NCBI GenBank assembly: GCA_002261195.1
Contig: MVBO01000152.1
Location: 1-35,139, forward strand
Direction: 5' to 3'
Source of the DNA: Bifiguratus adelaidae
Taxonomy: Eukaryota; Mucoromycota; Endogonomycetes; Endogonales
DNA length: 35,139 nucleotides
Shown here: in pieces, positions 33,811 through 35,139 of the stretch
How positions within the stretch are numbered: position 1 is the first letter of the stretch
How the letters are laid out: each line of letters starts with the position of its first letter
The notes under the pieces: model-generated
What the model was told of the DNA's origin: nothing
The model's input: only the letters and a program-made list of their open reading frames with translations
Database searches by the model: none
Made by a program: the position numbers and the translations under genes

Positions 33811-35088
33811 CTACGCTTGAATGAGATAACTAGTGGAGAGTTTCATTGGATGTGATTCTGTATTGAATACCCAATCATTGAGCGAAATGGTGGACGTGGG
33901 CGAGAAAAGAAGGTAACTGTATTTCAGAGTCTCTGCAAAAAAGTAACTGAACGCAAGGATGAGCACCTTGATGGCTTGATACCTAGATCATCATACCTGT
34001 CTTGCAAATTTTTGTATCCACCGGATGGTCCTTGAGTGACGTCGGAGATGGACGAATATCCCACCTCCAGCCGGCAATTCTTTTTGATGGCCGAAAATAT
34101 CTCGTAACCACGTTTCTACAAGATAATGATGGTGAGTACGGTGGAGAGGGAGTAGTCGAAGGGCAGCTTGCCTGGTAGATAGGGTTGCCAGTGATGCGAT
34201 AAAAATAGAATAAGCTCTCCAAGGTTTCTGTTCATGCATTAAGAATCAATCACAACGCCCTGAATAACCCTTGGACTCACCTGGCCTTAGCAGATATTCG
34301 GGAGCAGTTACATTGAAGGGCAATTTGGTAGACTTACTGGCAGGTGTCGTGTGGTCGCCAGGTCTAGCGGGCACCCAATCCCATACTTCAGAAGCTAGAC
34401 CGGTAGGTGTATTCCAGGCTTCTGAACAAGCTTGCATCAATTGTTCCGCAAAAGTTGCAAATGCTTGGTTGCTCAACAATTTGGCTCCCATCAGCACATT
34501 CCCTGGCAAGAAGCAGAGCTATTCAACGACTACGGTGTGAGCATACGGGGTCAAGCGATAACCTATGTCTTACCAATTCCTGCTCAGAGGGTACTTGAGT
34601 TGTACCTTCCAGAGACGCCAGCCAGGAGATATTAGCAAAACCGACGGGACTGGATGGCATGTATTTCTGAGCAGAAGTGATGGCATCTTGCCAAGATTCC
34701 ACTAAGCTTGGGAGTGTCTGTCCAGAGAGCATCCAGGACTTTAGGAGATACTGATGGCAAATTCAGACGCAATGGTACTTGCAATGCCGGATCTTACCTC
34801 ATAATAGCTATCACCTCCTCCCCCAAAGGTCACAGTATCTGCCTAGTATCAGTCTTCATTGTGTCAATAGTTACACAAAGCCGACTTACCGCCTTGAAAG
34901 ACAGCTTTGGAAGCGTCCAAAGACATGGGCTTCAAGCCAGGTATACCGTAAGGCATGGTAATGATGGTATTTATGGCTTCATTGGCGGTGTAAGCGTAGA
35001 TGGGGTCACCGGTCAATTGGGATAGGCGCATTAACTCTAATTGAATAGTTCCAGCTTCGGCAAGGTTGGTATTGGGATCGCTCGTGTG
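33811..35088 (-). CDS. Class I alpha-1,2-mannosidase (GH47), 5' end missing
   Basis: Partial gene running off the right edge. Exons seen: 35088-34890 (start approximate), 34838-34798, 34750-34574, 34518-34281, 34227-34172, 34115-33997 and 33946-33811, about 322 residues. GH47 enzymes trim alpha-1,2-mannose from N-glycans in the ER/Golgi or after secretion. Visible motifs are [35 protein letters not shown] (catalytic Asp), [10 protein letters not shown] (catalytic Glu region), [19 protein letters not shown], and the terminal FNTESHP whose Thr binds calcium. The [11 protein letters not shown] and [10 protein letters not shown] wording resembles the fungal Golgi/secreted subgroup more than EDEM or ER Mns1. 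The usual HLxCF block reads ELLCF. Intron 34116-34171 is GC-AG. The 35089-35139 stretch is probably intron (pyrimidine-rich, ending in AG) but is also open in frame. Confidence 0.9.
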
Positions 35089-35139
35089 CTGCATCCTGAT
35101 AGGATGGTGGGTACAGAGAAAGACGGCAACGTAAAGAGA

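Noticed and set aside
34116-34139. GT-AG intron using GTACTC in the GH47 gene
   Set aside because: It would be only 24 nt and would insert residues that break the IYQ-KRGYEIF block. The 56-nt GC-AG intron is preferred.

Overview
The window is a gene-dense piece of a fungal nuclear genome. It holds 19 recognisable protein genes in 35.1 kb, most of them split by introns of 40-74 nt with GT(or GC)...AG ends and CTNAC-like branch sites. Fungal-type content includes eS30 without a fused ubiquitin-like domain, a Nop13-like nucleolar RNA-binding protein, a cytochrome b5-fused sphingolipid-type desaturase and a fungal class I alpha-mannosidase. I cannot name the lineage. The short, frequent introns and divergent V-ATPase N-terminus fit a basidiomycete or an early-diverging fungus better than a budding yeast. 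I see no rRNA, tRNA, transposon, CRISPR or prophage.

Layout. 1-1016: no supportable gene. 1017-1658 (+): GNAT acetyltransferase. 1850-2873 (-) and 2920-4710 (+): mitochondrial ribosomal protein uL1m and a PPR protein, divergent, with 46 bp between start codons. 4777-7409 (-): membrane-anchored acidic coiled-coil protein of unknown function. 7793-10857 (-): V-ATPase subunit a. 10858-12434: the largest non-coding gap, about 1.6 kb. 12499-14088 (+): STE24 CAAX protease. 14450-15949 (+): GlcNAc-6-phosphate deacetylase. 16024-17032 (+): phosducin-like protein. 17380-18932 (+): desaturase. 19049-19618 (+): eS30. 19956-20404 (+): small membrane protein. 20468-22505 (+): methylenetetrahydrofolate reductase. 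22635-23293 (+): UBC13. 23418-24590 (-) and 24605-25558 (+): NOP13-like and ZNF830-like genes with only 14 bp between start codons. 25661-26260 (-) and 26375-30245 (+): ISA2-type Fe-S assembly protein and HUL5/UBE3C HECT ligase, sharing a 114-bp promoter. 30436-33707 (+): gamma-tubulin complex component 3. 33811 to about 35088 (-): GH47 alpha-mannosidase, cut by the right edge.

The genes are mainly housekeeping and form no single pathway. Loose themes are mitochondrial biogenesis (uL1m, PPR, ISA2), ubiquitin handling (UBC13, HUL5) and endomembrane functions (V-ATPase, STE24, desaturase, mannosidase). I found no convincing new multi-gene system. The items most worth a second look are the almost absent intergenic space of two divergent pairs, a high share of GC-AG introns (4 of about 73), two lineage-specific membrane proteins, clustered palindromes upstream of the deacetylase gene, and inferred 5'-UTR introns. 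Exon borders were worked out by hand from reading-frame phase, splice consensus and family conservation; no alignment was run.
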